Shown: positions 1 to 7,639 of the stretch, one piece after another | Numbering within the stretch: position 1 is the stretch's first letter | Layout of the letters: each line of letters begins with the position of its first letter | Assembly (NCBI GenBank): GCA_018240635.1 | Contig: JAFEFJ010000011.1 | Span: 1 to 33,883 of the forward strand | Reading direction: 5' to 3' | Length of the DNA stretch: 33,883 bases | From: Pseudomonadota bacterium | GTDB taxonomy: Bacteria; Pseudomonadota; Alphaproteobacteria; Acetobacterales; Acetobacteraceae | The notes under the pieces: model-generated | Told to the model about the DNA's origin: nothing | Databases searched by the model: none | What the model saw: the letters and a program-made list of their open reading frames with translations, nothing else | Position numbers and translations under genes: made by a program

Positions 1-1969
1 TCTCCGGCGCCTTCGGCCTGACCATGTCCGCCCTGCTCGCCCGCGCCGAGGCGGACGCGGCCGGCGCCGGCGGCCGCAGATCGAGGAACGGTATGCTCGC
101 TGCCGGAATGCGGTGATCGACAATGACGAGCTGCTCGCGCGACAACGCATGCGCCAGATCGGTCAGGCGGCGGTTCACGATAAAGGCCGCGCCGCCGGCG
201 CGCGCTGCGGCGCGGTCGGCCGTGAATCTTGTCAGGTCAATCTGGGCTGCACTGACAGCCTCGGCGGCGGCGGCCTTCGCCTGCGACACGAGCTCTGTCG
301 CATATTGCTTCGCCTTCGACAGATCGGCGATCGCACGCCCGCGTTCGGCGGCGATGCTTGTCGTCGCCTTGATCTCTGCGGCCTGCACGGCATGGTAGGC
401 TTCGGCGGCGCCGCCGGGCGGATGAATCGCCTCGATCACCAACGCAACCAGCTCGATGCCGCACCGGGCGCGGACAAGTTCCTGTTGCACCGATGCGCGC
501 AGCCGCTCGGCCAACATATCTCGGTTGTCCCCAAGAACGTCGTCGAGTGTCCGGCCTGCGAAGAACCGCGAAAGCACGCGACCGGCGACGCCGCGCAACA
601 ATGCTTCCGGGTCGTTCGTACGATAGGCGGCCTGCATTGCATCCGCATCCGTCAAGCCGATGCGATAGAGAAGACGCACATCGGCGCTGACAACCTGGAA
701 GCTTTGCCGTTCGGTGCTGCTGCCCGCGACCGGTGCCTTGCTCGCAATCAGAAAGGTGAGTTCCGAGGGATGCCGCTCTTCCCAGAGCCGGTCGGCTTCC
801 AGCGGCGCCCGATCCTCTGCGCCGACAAGAGGCGCAGTCGGCGCGAAGTCGGTATCGCTGAGCGTTGTTTGTTGGATGGTGCCGAACTCGACGTGGCGCA
901 CCCGTCCCACCGGCCAGGGCAGCACGACATGAAGGCCGGAGTGGAGAACGGCGATCGGCGCTCCGAAACGTTCGTAGATCGCCCGTTGATCGGTGCCGAC
1001 CAGAACCACGCCCGTCAGGCCCCATAGCACCAGCAGCAGAAGCAGGATTACATGCGGCGCACTCGCGCGCATGTATGACATCGCCCAGCTTCGCGAGATG
1101 TCGATACCCAAGTGCCGGCGGACCGGTGCGGCAATGCTCCGGCCGCGGATGCCCTCGGCGATCATCGAGGCGAGCAGAGACGTCACGGCGGCGCGCGCGT
1201 CCGCCGCACGCGGTGGCGGCATGAAGCATCGGCCGACGGACCGCAGCGCGAGTTCCGTCGCCACCCCGCCGACCAGTATGGCCAGCGGGATCATTGCGAG
1301 AGGCGCATGAGGGATGCCGAGCCCGATGGCGATCTGCACTATTCCGCCGCCGGTCACGACGAGAACACACAGCAGGAACAGCGCATGCAGACCGGCTGCC
1401 TCGGGCAATCGCGCCTCGGGCACGGTCGCGAAATGGCGCTCCGCCACAAGCAGCGGGAAGCAGAGCACGATGGCCGCAACTCCGAGCGCAACCGCCGCAT
1501 TGTCCGCGGCGCCCTGGGTCTGATGCGCGGCTAATAACAACCAATTGGAACCGATGGCGGATAGCCCGACGATGAAGGCCTGTGGCCAGCCCGCGGCGCT
1601 GCCGATCACCGTCACATCGCCGCGCGGAGGCAGCCGCAGCACCCGGCGCAACGCATCGACCGCCCGCCCGTCCGCCGGCCGGTCTGGTGTCGCGGCGGCA
1701 CGCCGCCGCGCCCACGCCATCACCGTCGCCCCTGCCAGTCCGCCCAGCGTGAGCAGCAGGGCGCCGGCGGTTAGGGGCAGCAAAGGCGTCTTGGCTGCGG
1801 GCATGATCGGAGGCGGTGCGCTCAGCACGATGAGCGCCGCCACAGCGACGGCGACAAGGCTCGTCAAGCGCACCAGCGGCCGGAATGCGGCAACCGCCCC
1901 AGCAGGCTGTGGCGCCATCCCCGGCGACCGGTCCGGAGCGTGCGGACCGAACGGCTCAATGACGCTCAT
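1..1969 (-). CDS. SPFH/band-7 (HflK-like) protein with multi-pass N-terminal membrane domain, 3' end cut by window edge
   Basis: The minus-strand frame is open from ATG at 1967-1969 to the window edge, giving 656 codons with no stop, so the C-terminus is missing. Residues about 1-240 contain five or six hydrophobic segments (around 28-52, 60-88, 125-150, 155-175, 190-235). Another membrane segment at about 305-325 leads directly into a band-7 domain that begins GTDQRAIYERFGAPI. Later come HflK-like stretches such as YRTNDPEALLRGVAGRVL and an Ala-rich helix with VQAAEIKATTSIAAERGRAI, as in HflK-type prohibitin homologues. HflK proteins have one membrane anchor and modulate FtsH; the extra N-terminal membrane domain is unusual. 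The role is probably scaffolding a membrane protease or microdomain (inference). A purine-rich AGAGAGG lies about 15 bases before the ATG. The tonB remnant lies upstream on the same strand. Confidence 0.8.
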   Translation of the reverse strand, partial: MSVIEPFGPHAPDRSPGMAPQPAGAVAAFRPLVRLTSLVAVAVAALIVLSAPPPIMPAAKTPLLPLTAGALLLTLGGLAGATVMAWARRRAAATPDRPADGRAVDALRRVLRLPPRGDVTVIGSAAGWPQAFIVGLSAIGSNWLLLAAHQTQGAADNAAVALGVAAIVLCFPLLVAERHFATVPEARLPEAAGLHALFLLCVLVVTGGGIVQIAIGLGIPHAPLAMIPLAILVGGVATELALRSVGRCFMPPPRAADARAAVTSLLASMIAEGIRGRSIAAPVRRHLGIDISRSWAMSYMRASAPHVILLLLLVLWGLTGVVLVGTDQRAIYERFGAPIAVLHSGLHVVLPWPVGRVRHVEFGTIQQTTLSDTDFAPTAPLVGAEDRAPLEADRLWEERHPSELTFLIASKAPVAGSSTERQSFQVVSADVRLLYRIGLTDADAMQAAYRTNDPEALLRGVAGRVLSRFFAGRTLDDVLGDNRDMLAERLRASVQQELVRARCGIELVALVIEAIHPPGGAAEAYHAVQAAEIKATTSIAAERGRAIADLSKAKQYATELVSQAKAAAAEAVSAAQIDLTRFTADRAAARAGGAAFIVNRRLTDLAHALSREQLVIVDHRIPAASIPFLDLRPPAPAASASARASRADMVRPKAPE

Positions 1970-2194
1970 CGTCGGCCTACAACCTCTCTAGAGGGGCCAC
2001 GGCCCGACTTCGCGGAGTCGATGCGGGCCGGTCAAGCGATAACATGCGCCGACGGCGCGCATGCTACGCCCAAGCGCTTTTTTCGGCCGTCCCGCGGTCG
2101 GGGGCGACTGGGGGATTTGGGCGCATCCTGCCTAACATGGTCCAGGCGAGCGGACGGTAGGGACGAGAGGCTGTGCAAGGAGCGGCGGCCCCCA
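1970..2194. other. intergenic stretch between tonB remnant and SPFH gene
   Basis: This 225-base stretch must hold the promoter and ribosome binding site of the SPFH gene if that gene is transcribed separately. I see no convincing -35/-10 pair and no terminator with a T-run. Open frames crossing it on the plus strand show no family motif. Confidence 0.4.
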
Positions 2195-3039
2195 TCAGGG
2201 AGTGAGCGCGTAGCGGATCTGCACGGTAACAGTGACGCTGGCCTGCATCATCGTCTCAGGCAGGGCCGGCAGGTTCGCGCCCTGCAGCATCGCCAACGCC
2301 GCCTGATCGAGCGCCTCCGATCCCGACCCGCGCACGATCTCGGCGGCCCGCACATGGCCGGAACAATCCATCGTGAAACGAACGGCAAGGCGCCCCTCCT
2401 CGCCGCGGTGCCGCGCCTCGGCAGGATAGGTCTTGTGCGCAGCCGGCCAGGCGCCGAGCGCCTGCATCCATCCCCCGTCGTTCGCCGTGGCGGCCGGCGC
2501 GTCGGTGCCGCCGCTTGCAGCTGCATTCGGTCGCGAGCCCGCCGACGGTGCCCCTGCTGCGCCGCGCCCTCCGGCGGAGTGGCGGGGCCGGCCGGATGTG
2601 TCGGGACGGGTGCTGTCCCTTGCGCCGGAGGCGCGGACGGCGGACGCGGTACGGCACGCGGTTTCCTCGGCGCAGCGGCTTGAGTCAGCGGCGCGACAGC
2701 GGCGCTGGGCGTCGGCCGCGCGGCGAATTCCGGCCACGGCATCGATTGCGCCGGGCTGGGGGGCCGCCGGTTGCAAGGCCGCGGGCTCGGGCGGCTGCGC
2801 GGCAGACGGCGCAGCCGTCTGCGCCGGTATCGGTTCCGGTTCTGGGGCCGGTTCTGGCGACGGTGCGGCCCGCGGCTCCAAGGGGGGCTTTCTGTCGTCG
2901 CCGGTGCTGACGACAGCTCTGCCGGTTTTGCCCCCGGCTGCGGGGATGTGGGGACGGGCGCAGCCTCCGATTCCGGAGGCGATGCGGCGTGCGGCTCCGT
3001 ATAATGGGAGTTGTGGCGCGCTCCCGCACTCCTCAACAA
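2195..3039 (-). pseudogene. tonB: tonB-like energy transducer, frameshifted and lacking its N-terminal anchor
   Basis: The last ~110 codons are a TonB C-terminal domain, with PAEARHRGEEGRLAVRFTMD followed by EIVRGSGSEALDQAAL, ending at TGA 2197-2195. The region before it is Pro/Ala/Glu-rich like the periplasmic spacer of TonB. This TonB-like composition does not stay in one frame. It switches near 2882-2887 (a run of six G on the plus strand), near 2758-2763 (another run of six G) and near 2545-2550 (a short G run). TonB family members normally begin with a transmembrane anchor carrying a conserved His; none is visible before the recombinase remnant starts at 3113. I read it as a truncated, decayed tonB. 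Sequencing indels at the homopolymers could explain the frame switches but not the missing anchor. Confidence 0.6.
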
Positions 3040-3112
3040 ATCGCGCGTAACGCAGGCTGTCGGTGGTTTCCTGCCCCTGATTTGAACCTAGCTTGCCGCT
3101 AGCCTCCATATT

Positions 3113-3653
3113 TCAAAGGCTTACGGCAACCGACCAGTTCTCAGTTTTATCGCGCCCGGCACGCCACTCCCGAACAAAAAAGGGCACCAATCCCCCGGCA
3201 GGCGGGAGTGTGCCGTCGGTCGCGGCCCCGGCCAGAGCAGCCGTCGGTCCCTGCATCCGTACCTCGCCGAGTCCGACCGTGATCCGCTCGAAGAATAGGT
3301 GGACATAGGCCTTGCGAAAGGTCGGGTCATCGCTCGTCAAGGCGTCGCGGAGGGCCGCGGCAAGCCGGTCGATCGTCTGCTCCGTGACCATTCCAGCGCC
3401 CGAGGCGCTGGCTTCTTCGAGAAGATGGACCCGGTCGGCAGCGGCGCGGCGGGACGACTTGGCGGCATCGAGCCGCTCCTTCAGGGTTGGATCGCTAACA
3501 TCCATTGGGGCCTGCTCGACCAGCTCTAGCAGATGGTTGAGCCTTCCATGCGCCTCTGTCGAAGCACCTCGCGCTTGCGCGGGCTGCTCGCGTCGACTGG
3601 CGTCTGCTTCCGCCGACTGCGTGATCTAGGCGTCAAGGATGACGCGCTGAAGC
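3113..3653 (-). pseudogene. C-terminal remnant of a large serine recombinase (resolvase/invertase family)
   Basis: The minus frame ending at TGA 3115-3113 encodes the typical tail of large serine recombinases: a coiled-coil stretch (RLNHLLELVEQ, then DPTLKERLDAA), TIDRLAAALRDAL, then DDPTFRKAYVHLFFERITVG and a final PFFVREWRAG. These enzymes integrate or excise mobile DNA. Only the coiled-coil and terminal part remains. The catalytic resolvase domain and the zinc-ribbon domain are absent. The same frame carries a TAG at 3628-3626 and reaches the IS3 end at 3654, where homology stops. I did not find the missing N-terminal part on the far side of the IS, so a deletion accompanied or followed the insertion. 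Confidence 0.75.
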
Positions 3654-3671
3654 TGCCCCGATTTCGTGGAG
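3654..3671. repeat. IS3 terminal inverted repeat (orfB end)
   Basis: TGCCCCGATTTCGTGGAG read on the plus strand pairs with the opposite end at 4844-4861, with mismatches at 3 of 18 positions. It begins with TG, the usual IS3 terminus. Confidence 0.75.
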
Positions 3672-3690
3672 TGTTTGCGCGCGTGGGTGG

Positions 3691-4490
3691 TTACGGACCC
3701 GTCGTCTCCACCTCGGTTGCTTCGTAGACGATGGGCGATCGGTAGCCGAGGGCTGAATGCAGCCACACCGCGTTTTACCAGCCCTCGATGAAGCTGAAGC
3801 AAGCCATGCGTGCCTCCGCCTGGGAGGCATACCGGCGCTGGTCCAGCAGTTCGCATTCCAACGTGGCGAAGAAGCCCTCGCATATCGCGTTGTCGTAGGC
3901 GTCGCCCACAGAGCCCATCGATGGCCGGACCCCGGCTTTCTTGCAGCGCTTGCCGAACGCCAGCGACGTGTACTGGCTGCCCTGTTGCTGTGATGAATGA
4001 CGCCGTCCGGCCGACGCTGGCCGATCGCCATCTCTGGCGCTTCCAGCACGACCGCCAGATAAGAAATCCGTCCGCGGCCGGCACGAATGTGATGTCGGCA
4101 ACCCAGAGCTGGTTGGGCCGCGACGCGACGAAGTTTCGATCCACCAGGTCCGGGGCCGGGCAGGCCTCTCGATCACGTGGGCACGACCGTGCCGCCTCTG
4201 CGGCTGGCACCGACCAGTCGAGCCGCCCGCATCAGCCGCACGATCCGCTTTCGCCCGTGCTTCTCTCCTTCTGCCCGCAGCTCAGCGTGAACGCGCGGTG
4301 CGCCGTAGGTCTCGCAAGAACTGGCGTGGATCGTGCGGATCCGCTTCAGCAATGCCGCGTCGGCAATGGCGTGCGCCAAAGGTTATCGCCGACGCCAAGC
4401 GTGAAAGCCTGATTCCGACACGCCGAGCACGCGCGCCATCGCTGTGACTGGAAAGAAAGCCTGATGCGCGCTCATGAACTCGAAGACCCG
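3691..4490 (-). pseudogene. IS3-family orfB (DDE transposase), multiply broken
   Basis: Fragments in different frames rebuild an IS3 orfB. They are an N-terminal piece with MARVLGVSESGFHAWRRR, then LLKRIRTIHASSCETYGAPR, then RPNQLWVADITFVPAADGF with the first catalytic Asp, then EMAIGQRRPDGVIHHS, and then QGSQYTSLAFG...YDNAICEGFFATLE with the Glu. Defects I can place: an in-frame TAA at 4385-4383; a one-base shift near 4175; an apparent internal deletion of roughly 70 bases after the ADGF segment (judged against remembered relatives); a frameshift that removes the second catalytic Asp (HHS-D-QGSQ); and a TAA at 3777-3775 after FSFIEGW. The frame continues to TAA 3693-3691. No functional enzyme can be made. 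Confidence 0.85.
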
Positions 4491-4813
4491 GGCAGGATCG
4501 CGCCCTCGATCCGCTTCGCGGCGCGAGCCCGTGCGAACCAGGCAGCGGCCCGAGAGAGGATGTCCCGTTCCAGACGCAGTTGCTTGTTCTCACGCCGCAA
4601 CCGCGCCAGTTCATCACGCTCATCCGACGCAAGCCCCTCTCCCTTCTCTTCCCGGCGGCCTTCTTGGCGGTCGGCTTGCGCCACCCAGTGGCTGATCGAC
4701 TGCGCGGTCGGCGCGAACTCTCGCGCCTGATCGGCCGGATCGCGGCCGGCACGAGCCCGTTCAACCATCTGACGGCAAAACTCAGGCGAATACGGCGGTC
4801 AGGTCCTCGGCAT
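4472..4813 (-). pseudogene. IS3-family orfA with nonsense codon 5
   Basis: The frame starts at ATG 4813-4811 and reads Met-Pro-Arg-Thr, then TGA at 4801-4799, then PPYSPEFCRQMVERARAG, a helix-turn-helix region with SISHWVAQ, and a zipper-like LARLRRENKQLRLERDIL before its stop at 4474-4472. Relatives I recall have Arg at codon 5, so CGA to TGA is a likely single change. A later ATG (Met of QMVERARAG) could restart, but it would lack the first helix. The end of orfA overlaps the orfB frame, as expected for the programmed -1 frameshift of this family. Confidence 0.8.
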
Positions 4814-4843
4814 CTGTGAAGACTCTTCTGAAAGCCGGAACGG

Positions 4844-4861
4844 CTCCACCAAACCGGGTCA
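4844..4861. repeat. IS3 terminal inverted repeat (orfA end)
   Basis: On the minus strand this reads TGACCCGGTTTGGTGGAG, the partner of 3654-3671. It lies about 30 bases before the orfA start codon. Confidence 0.75.
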
Positions 4862-5498
4862 ACGCCAACTCTACGACGCATCCGCCGCGCTTTCTTGGCA
4901 TCTGCGGCCTTGTCCCGACGGCCTGCTGCTCAGTCTCGTCTTCTTGCTCCATCAAGTGGGCGGGTTCCCTGGTCCGCGGCTTGGCGGCATCGCTCTCGAT
5001 GTCACCGGGTGCCGTACGGCGACCTGGCGGCCATGATCGCGGCGGGCGCCGCCGCCACGCTTCTGCAATGGCCGATGAACCATGAGCCGCCGCTGCGCCT
5101 TGCGATGGCTCCGGCGACATCGCAGGCGGCCGAGAGCCAGCCCGCGACGGCCGCGACCGGCCTCTTGCCGGAGATGTCGGCGAGCCCCGGTCGGACCAGG
5201 TACGGCGATCGGCAGATCCCGTGCCGCCAGGGCCATCGCGCCGGGAAACTCGGATTGCCATTGAGCCGGAGGGGGCCCGGCGTCGCGCCATACTTCATCG
5301 GCACACGGTCCGGAGCGCTCCTTGGGCGGGCGGCTGCGGGAGGTGATATCGCGATCATAGCGTCGGTCGGCAGGATATGGGGGCAAGGCGCCGGGCCGAG
5401 AACAAGGTGTGCTGCTTCAAGATGCAACCGCCCAAAACCTAGGCGCGGTCCGGTCCCGGCATCCCGTTTCTAACGGCACGAACATAGTGCTTTGACTC
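4862..5498. other. about 640 bp with no recognisable gene
   Basis: Several frames are open here on both strands (for example 4895-5473 plus and 5002-5427 minus). None shows a family motif, a good ribosome binding site or protein-like composition; they are rich in Arg, Pro and Ala as expected for chance frames in GC-rich DNA. It may be remnant DNA from the rearrangement that removed the front of the serine recombinase. Confidence 0.5.
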
Positions 5499-5514
5499 TG
5501 GCACAAGGTATGCA
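5499..5514 (+). promoter_or_regulatory. candidate sigma-54 (RpoN) promoter of the amide operon
   Basis: TGGCACaaggtaTGCA carries the GG (-24) and GC (-12) pairs at the required 12-base register and matches the sigma-54 consensus TGGCAC-N5-TTGCA at all but one scored position. Transcription would start near 5525, leaving a leader of about 118 bases before the amiC ATG at 5643. RpoN control of amide use is plausible because it is a nitrogen-scavenging function. The NtrC-type activator that would be needed is not in the window. Confidence 0.65.
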
Positions 5515-5521
5515 ACGTTCT

Positions 5522-5614
5522 CTCGCTATCTGGGCGAGCGCGGCAATGACGCCGACCTTGCGTGCCCAGCACAGTCACGTTCGGCCCCGGCAGCGTCGCC
5601 CGCACTTCGGTGCG
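5522..5614 (+). promoter_or_regulatory. amiC leader with two hairpins, one with a UUCG tetraloop
   Basis: CTCGC-N7-GCGAG spans 5522-5538, at the predicted start of the transcript. CGCAC-TTCG-GTGCG spans 5601-5614 and forms a stable C(UUCG)G hairpin 28 bases before the amiC ATG. Either could take part in antitermination or RNA stability. No T-run follows, so I do not call a terminator. Confidence 0.35.
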
Positions 5615-5642
5615 AGAGGGCCTCCCACAAATCGAGCGAGTC

Positions 5643-6815
5643 ATGAAGCAGTCGACGCGGTCCGTCGTACCGTTCGGACTTGTGTTTTCCCGGACCGGGC
5701 CATACGCCACGGTGTCGCGGGCGATGTTCAATGGCGCTTGGCTCGCGGTCGAGCAGGCGAACGCGCAGTCCCGAAGCCTGGTGCTGACGCCGCTCGGCGA
5801 CGATCCGCAGGGAAAGCCGGAACGCTATGCCGAGACCTGCGCCGACCTGCTGCGTCATCACGGCGTGCGCCACGCCGTCGGCTGCTACACCTCGTCGAGC
5901 CGCAAGGAGTGCATCCCGCATTTCGAGCACGCGGACGCGCTGCTCTGGTACCCGTCGCACTACGAGGGGTTCGAAACCTCCCCCAACGTGCTCTACACCG
6001 GCGCGGTCCCGAACCAGCACCTGCTGCCGCTTGCCGACTACATGCAGCGTACGTTCGGCTCGCGCGCCTTCTGCGTCGGCTCCAACTACATCTGGGCGTG
6101 GGAGAACAACCGCATCCTGCGCGAGCGGCTGGGCACGACGGGCGGCGAGGTGGTGGCCGAACGCTACGTGCCGGTGGGCGAGACCGGGTTCGATCAGGTC
6201 ATCGAGCGGATCATCGCGGCGCGGCCGAGTTTCGTCTTCAACACGCTGATCGGCGTTTCCGCCTATCGCTTCTTCGCCGATTTCCGCGCCGCCTGCGCCG
6301 CGCGCGGGATCGACCAGAAGCGCGAAATCCCCGTTGCAAGCTGCACGCTTTCCGAGCCTGAGCTTGAGGAGATCGGCCCCGACGCGGCTGACGGTCACGT
6401 CACGGCGAGCGTCTATTTCTCCTCGATCCGCAGCGCGGAGAACGAAGCCTTCGTCGATGCCTATGCGCGACGGTTCCCTGATGGGCCATCCGCCTGTGCG
6501 GACGCGGAAGCCGCCTACATCGCGGTGATGCTGCTGGCCCGCGCGCTCGAGGCGGCGGGGCCCGAGGCGTCATGCGAGGAGGTCAAGCGGGCGGCCACGG
6601 CGATCACGTTCGAGGCGCCGCAGGGCCCGGTGCGGATCAACCCGGAAACCTGCCATGCGGCGCTGACGCCGCGGATCGGCCGCTCCACCGCGGCGATGCG
6701 CTTCGAAATCCTGAAGGAAGCGCCCGCGCCCGTCGCGGCCGATCCCTACCTGGTATGGAATTCGCCGCGCTTCTGGACACCGTCGGCGCCTCCCGCGCTG
6801 CGGGTCGCGTCATGA
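5643..6815 (+). CDS. amiC: AmiC-like cytosolic amide sensor (periplasmic-binding-protein fold)
   Basis: This 390-residue protein (Pseudomonas AmiC is 385) belongs to the type-I periplasmic binding fold of AmiC/UrtA. Recognisable stretches are VPFGLVFSRTGPYATVSRAM at the N-terminus, RHAVGCYTSSSRKECIPHFE, LLWYPSHYEGFETSPNVLYT and TASVYFSSI. There is no signal peptide, as in AmiC, which is a cytosolic ligand-controlled inhibitor of AmiR. I chose ATG 5643 because family homology starts there; GTG 5562 in the same frame is possible but adds 27 unrelated residues. The stop overlaps the amiR start (ATGA at 6812-6815), typical of the amiC-amiR pair. In the known system an amide releases AmiR from AmiC. 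The exact amide sensed here is unknown. Confidence 0.88.
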   Translation: MKQSTRSVVPFGLVFSRTGPYATVSRAMFNGAWLAVEQANAQSRSLVLTPLGDDPQGKPERYAETCADLLRHHGVRHAVGCYTSSSRKECIPHFEHADALLWYPSHYEGFETSPNVLYTGAVPNQHLLPLADYMQRTFGSRAFCVGSNYIWAWENNRILRERLGTTGGEVVAERYVPVGETGFDQVIERIIAARPSFVFNTLIGVSAYRFFADFRAACAARGIDQKREIPVASCTLSEPELEEIGPDAADGHVTASVYFSSIRSAENEAFVDAYARRFPDGPSACADAEAAYIAVMLLARALEAAGPEASCEEVKRAATAITFEAPQGPVRINPETCHAALTPRIGRSTAAMRFEILKEAPAPVAADPYLVWNSPRFWTPSAPPALRVAS

Positions 6816-7534
6816 CGGCTGCGCGGGCGATCCAGAACTTCCGCGGCTTCCGCGGCGTGTGGCGCGGCCCTTCCGGGCATCACGAGCAGGCGCTGCGCGC
6901 AGCACTCGGCCGCCTCGGCGTCGCCAGCACGTCGTTCGAGGCGATCGGCCCCGGCGGCCTCTGCGCCGAGCGCGACGTGCTATTCGTCGATAGCGACGTG
7001 CTGTTCGACCCCGCACCGGCCGCGGAGCCCGGGCACCTTCTGCTGCCCGTGCCGGTGATCGGGGTGGTGGGCGTCGAAGCGCCGAGCCGGCTGAAGGCGC
7101 TGAGCGACATCGGCGCGACCGCGTTCCTGCACAAGCCGATCCATCCCGCGACCGTCTATTCCGCGCTGTTTCTCGCGGTGAACAACCATGCGCGCTTCGC
7201 CCGCCTGGAAGCGCAGATCGAGGAGCACAACCGGCGGCGGGCCGGGCGGCGCTATGTGATCCGCGCGGTGGCCACACTGATGCAGCAGTCCGCCATGAGC
7301 GACGAACAGGCCTATGCGCATTTGCGCCGCGAAAGCATGCGCCGCCGCGTCGGGATCGAAGAACTTGCCCGCAGCCTGTGCGACGATCCGTCCGCTCTCT
7401 CGATGGAACGCCAGGCGCACGACGCGAGCCGAAACCAAGCCGCCAGTCATCGCCGCGCCGGGGGCGAGCCGCACCGCCCACTCGACGAGGCTCGGCGTGC
7501 ACGGGGACCGGCCGGTCGGATGAGATCGTGCTGA
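6812..7534 (+). CDS. amiR: AmiR-like ANTAR-domain RNA-binding antiterminator
   Basis: This 240-residue protein starts at ATG 6812 inside the amiC stop. The N-terminal ~130 residues resemble a degenerate receiver domain (FRGVWRGPSGHHEQALRAAL, then VPVIGVVGVEAPSRLKAL and GATAFLHKPIHPATVYSALF) without a normal phosphorylatable Asp pattern, as in AmiR. A coiled-coil linker (ARLEAQIEEHNRRRAGRR) leads to the ANTAR helices, seen as VATLMQQSAMSDEQAYAHLR followed by SMRRRVGIEELARSL. ANTAR proteins bind paired hairpins in leader RNA and prevent termination. After about residue 195 the tail is Arg/Ala/His-rich and longer than I expect for the family, so the 3' end may have drifted. The likely targets are the leader at 7535-7639 and/or the amiC leader. 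Confidence 0.85.
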   Translation: MTAARAIQNFRGFRGVWRGPSGHHEQALRAALGRLGVASTSFEAIGPGGLCAERDVLFVDSDVLFDPAPAAEPGHLLLPVPVIGVVGVEAPSRLKALSDIGATAFLHKPIHPATVYSALFLAVNNHARFARLEAQIEEHNRRRAGRRYVIRAVATLMQQSAMSDEQAYAHLRRESMRRRVGIEELARSLCDDPSALSMERQAHDASRNQAASHRRAGGEPHRPLDEARRARGPAGRMRSC

Positions 7535-7618
7535 CCACCATCGGCAGGGTCCGCGGCGTCCATCGCGACGCGGAGGGGATCGGCGCCGCGGGCGGTTCGC
7601 GGCCCCGGGCTGGGCCCG
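7533..7618 (+). promoter_or_regulatory. hairpin-rich leader between amiR and the acetamidase gene, possible ANTAR target
   Basis: Four inverted repeats lie in a row: GACC/GGTC (7533-7551), TCCGCG-N13-CGCGGA (7550-7574), GCCGCG-N7-CGCGGC (7585-7603) and CGGGC-TGG-GCCCG (7606-7618). They sit in the 105-base gap between amiR and the next ATG at 7640. The first hairpin loop contains ATCGGC, which has the A1 and G4 bases reported for ANTAR hexaloops, but the stem is bulged. No T-run follows. High GC makes chance stems common, so this is only a candidate antitermination site. Confidence 0.4.
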
Positions 7619-7639
7619 CAGTCTGAACAGGAGGGAACC

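Larger units (their letters stand above)
3654..4861 (-). mobile_element. decayed IS3-family insertion sequence, about 1.2 kb
   Basis: Two partial ORFs on the minus strand match the orfA/orfB layout of IS3-family elements: orfA is a helix-turn-helix plus leucine-zipper protein, and orfB is a DDE integrase in an overlapping frame. The ends are imperfect 18-base inverted repeats starting with TG, as is usual for IS3. The total length of 1208 bases fits the family. The bases next to the two ends (AGC on the left, ACG on the right) do not form a clear 3-4 base target duplication, which agrees with later rearrangement. Several independent inactivating changes (see orfA and orfB) show the copy cannot transpose by itself. 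Confidence 0.85.

Noticed and set aside
113-1027. 304-codon plus-strand frame at the window start
   Set aside because: Antisense to the SPFH domain; composition is Arg/Gly/His-rich without motifs.
3060-3100. tRNA-like TTCAAAT on the minus strand (GGTTCAAATC), as at an attachment site in a tRNA 3' end
   Set aside because: The flanking bases do not form a T-stem or acceptor stem and no anticodon arm is found upstream.
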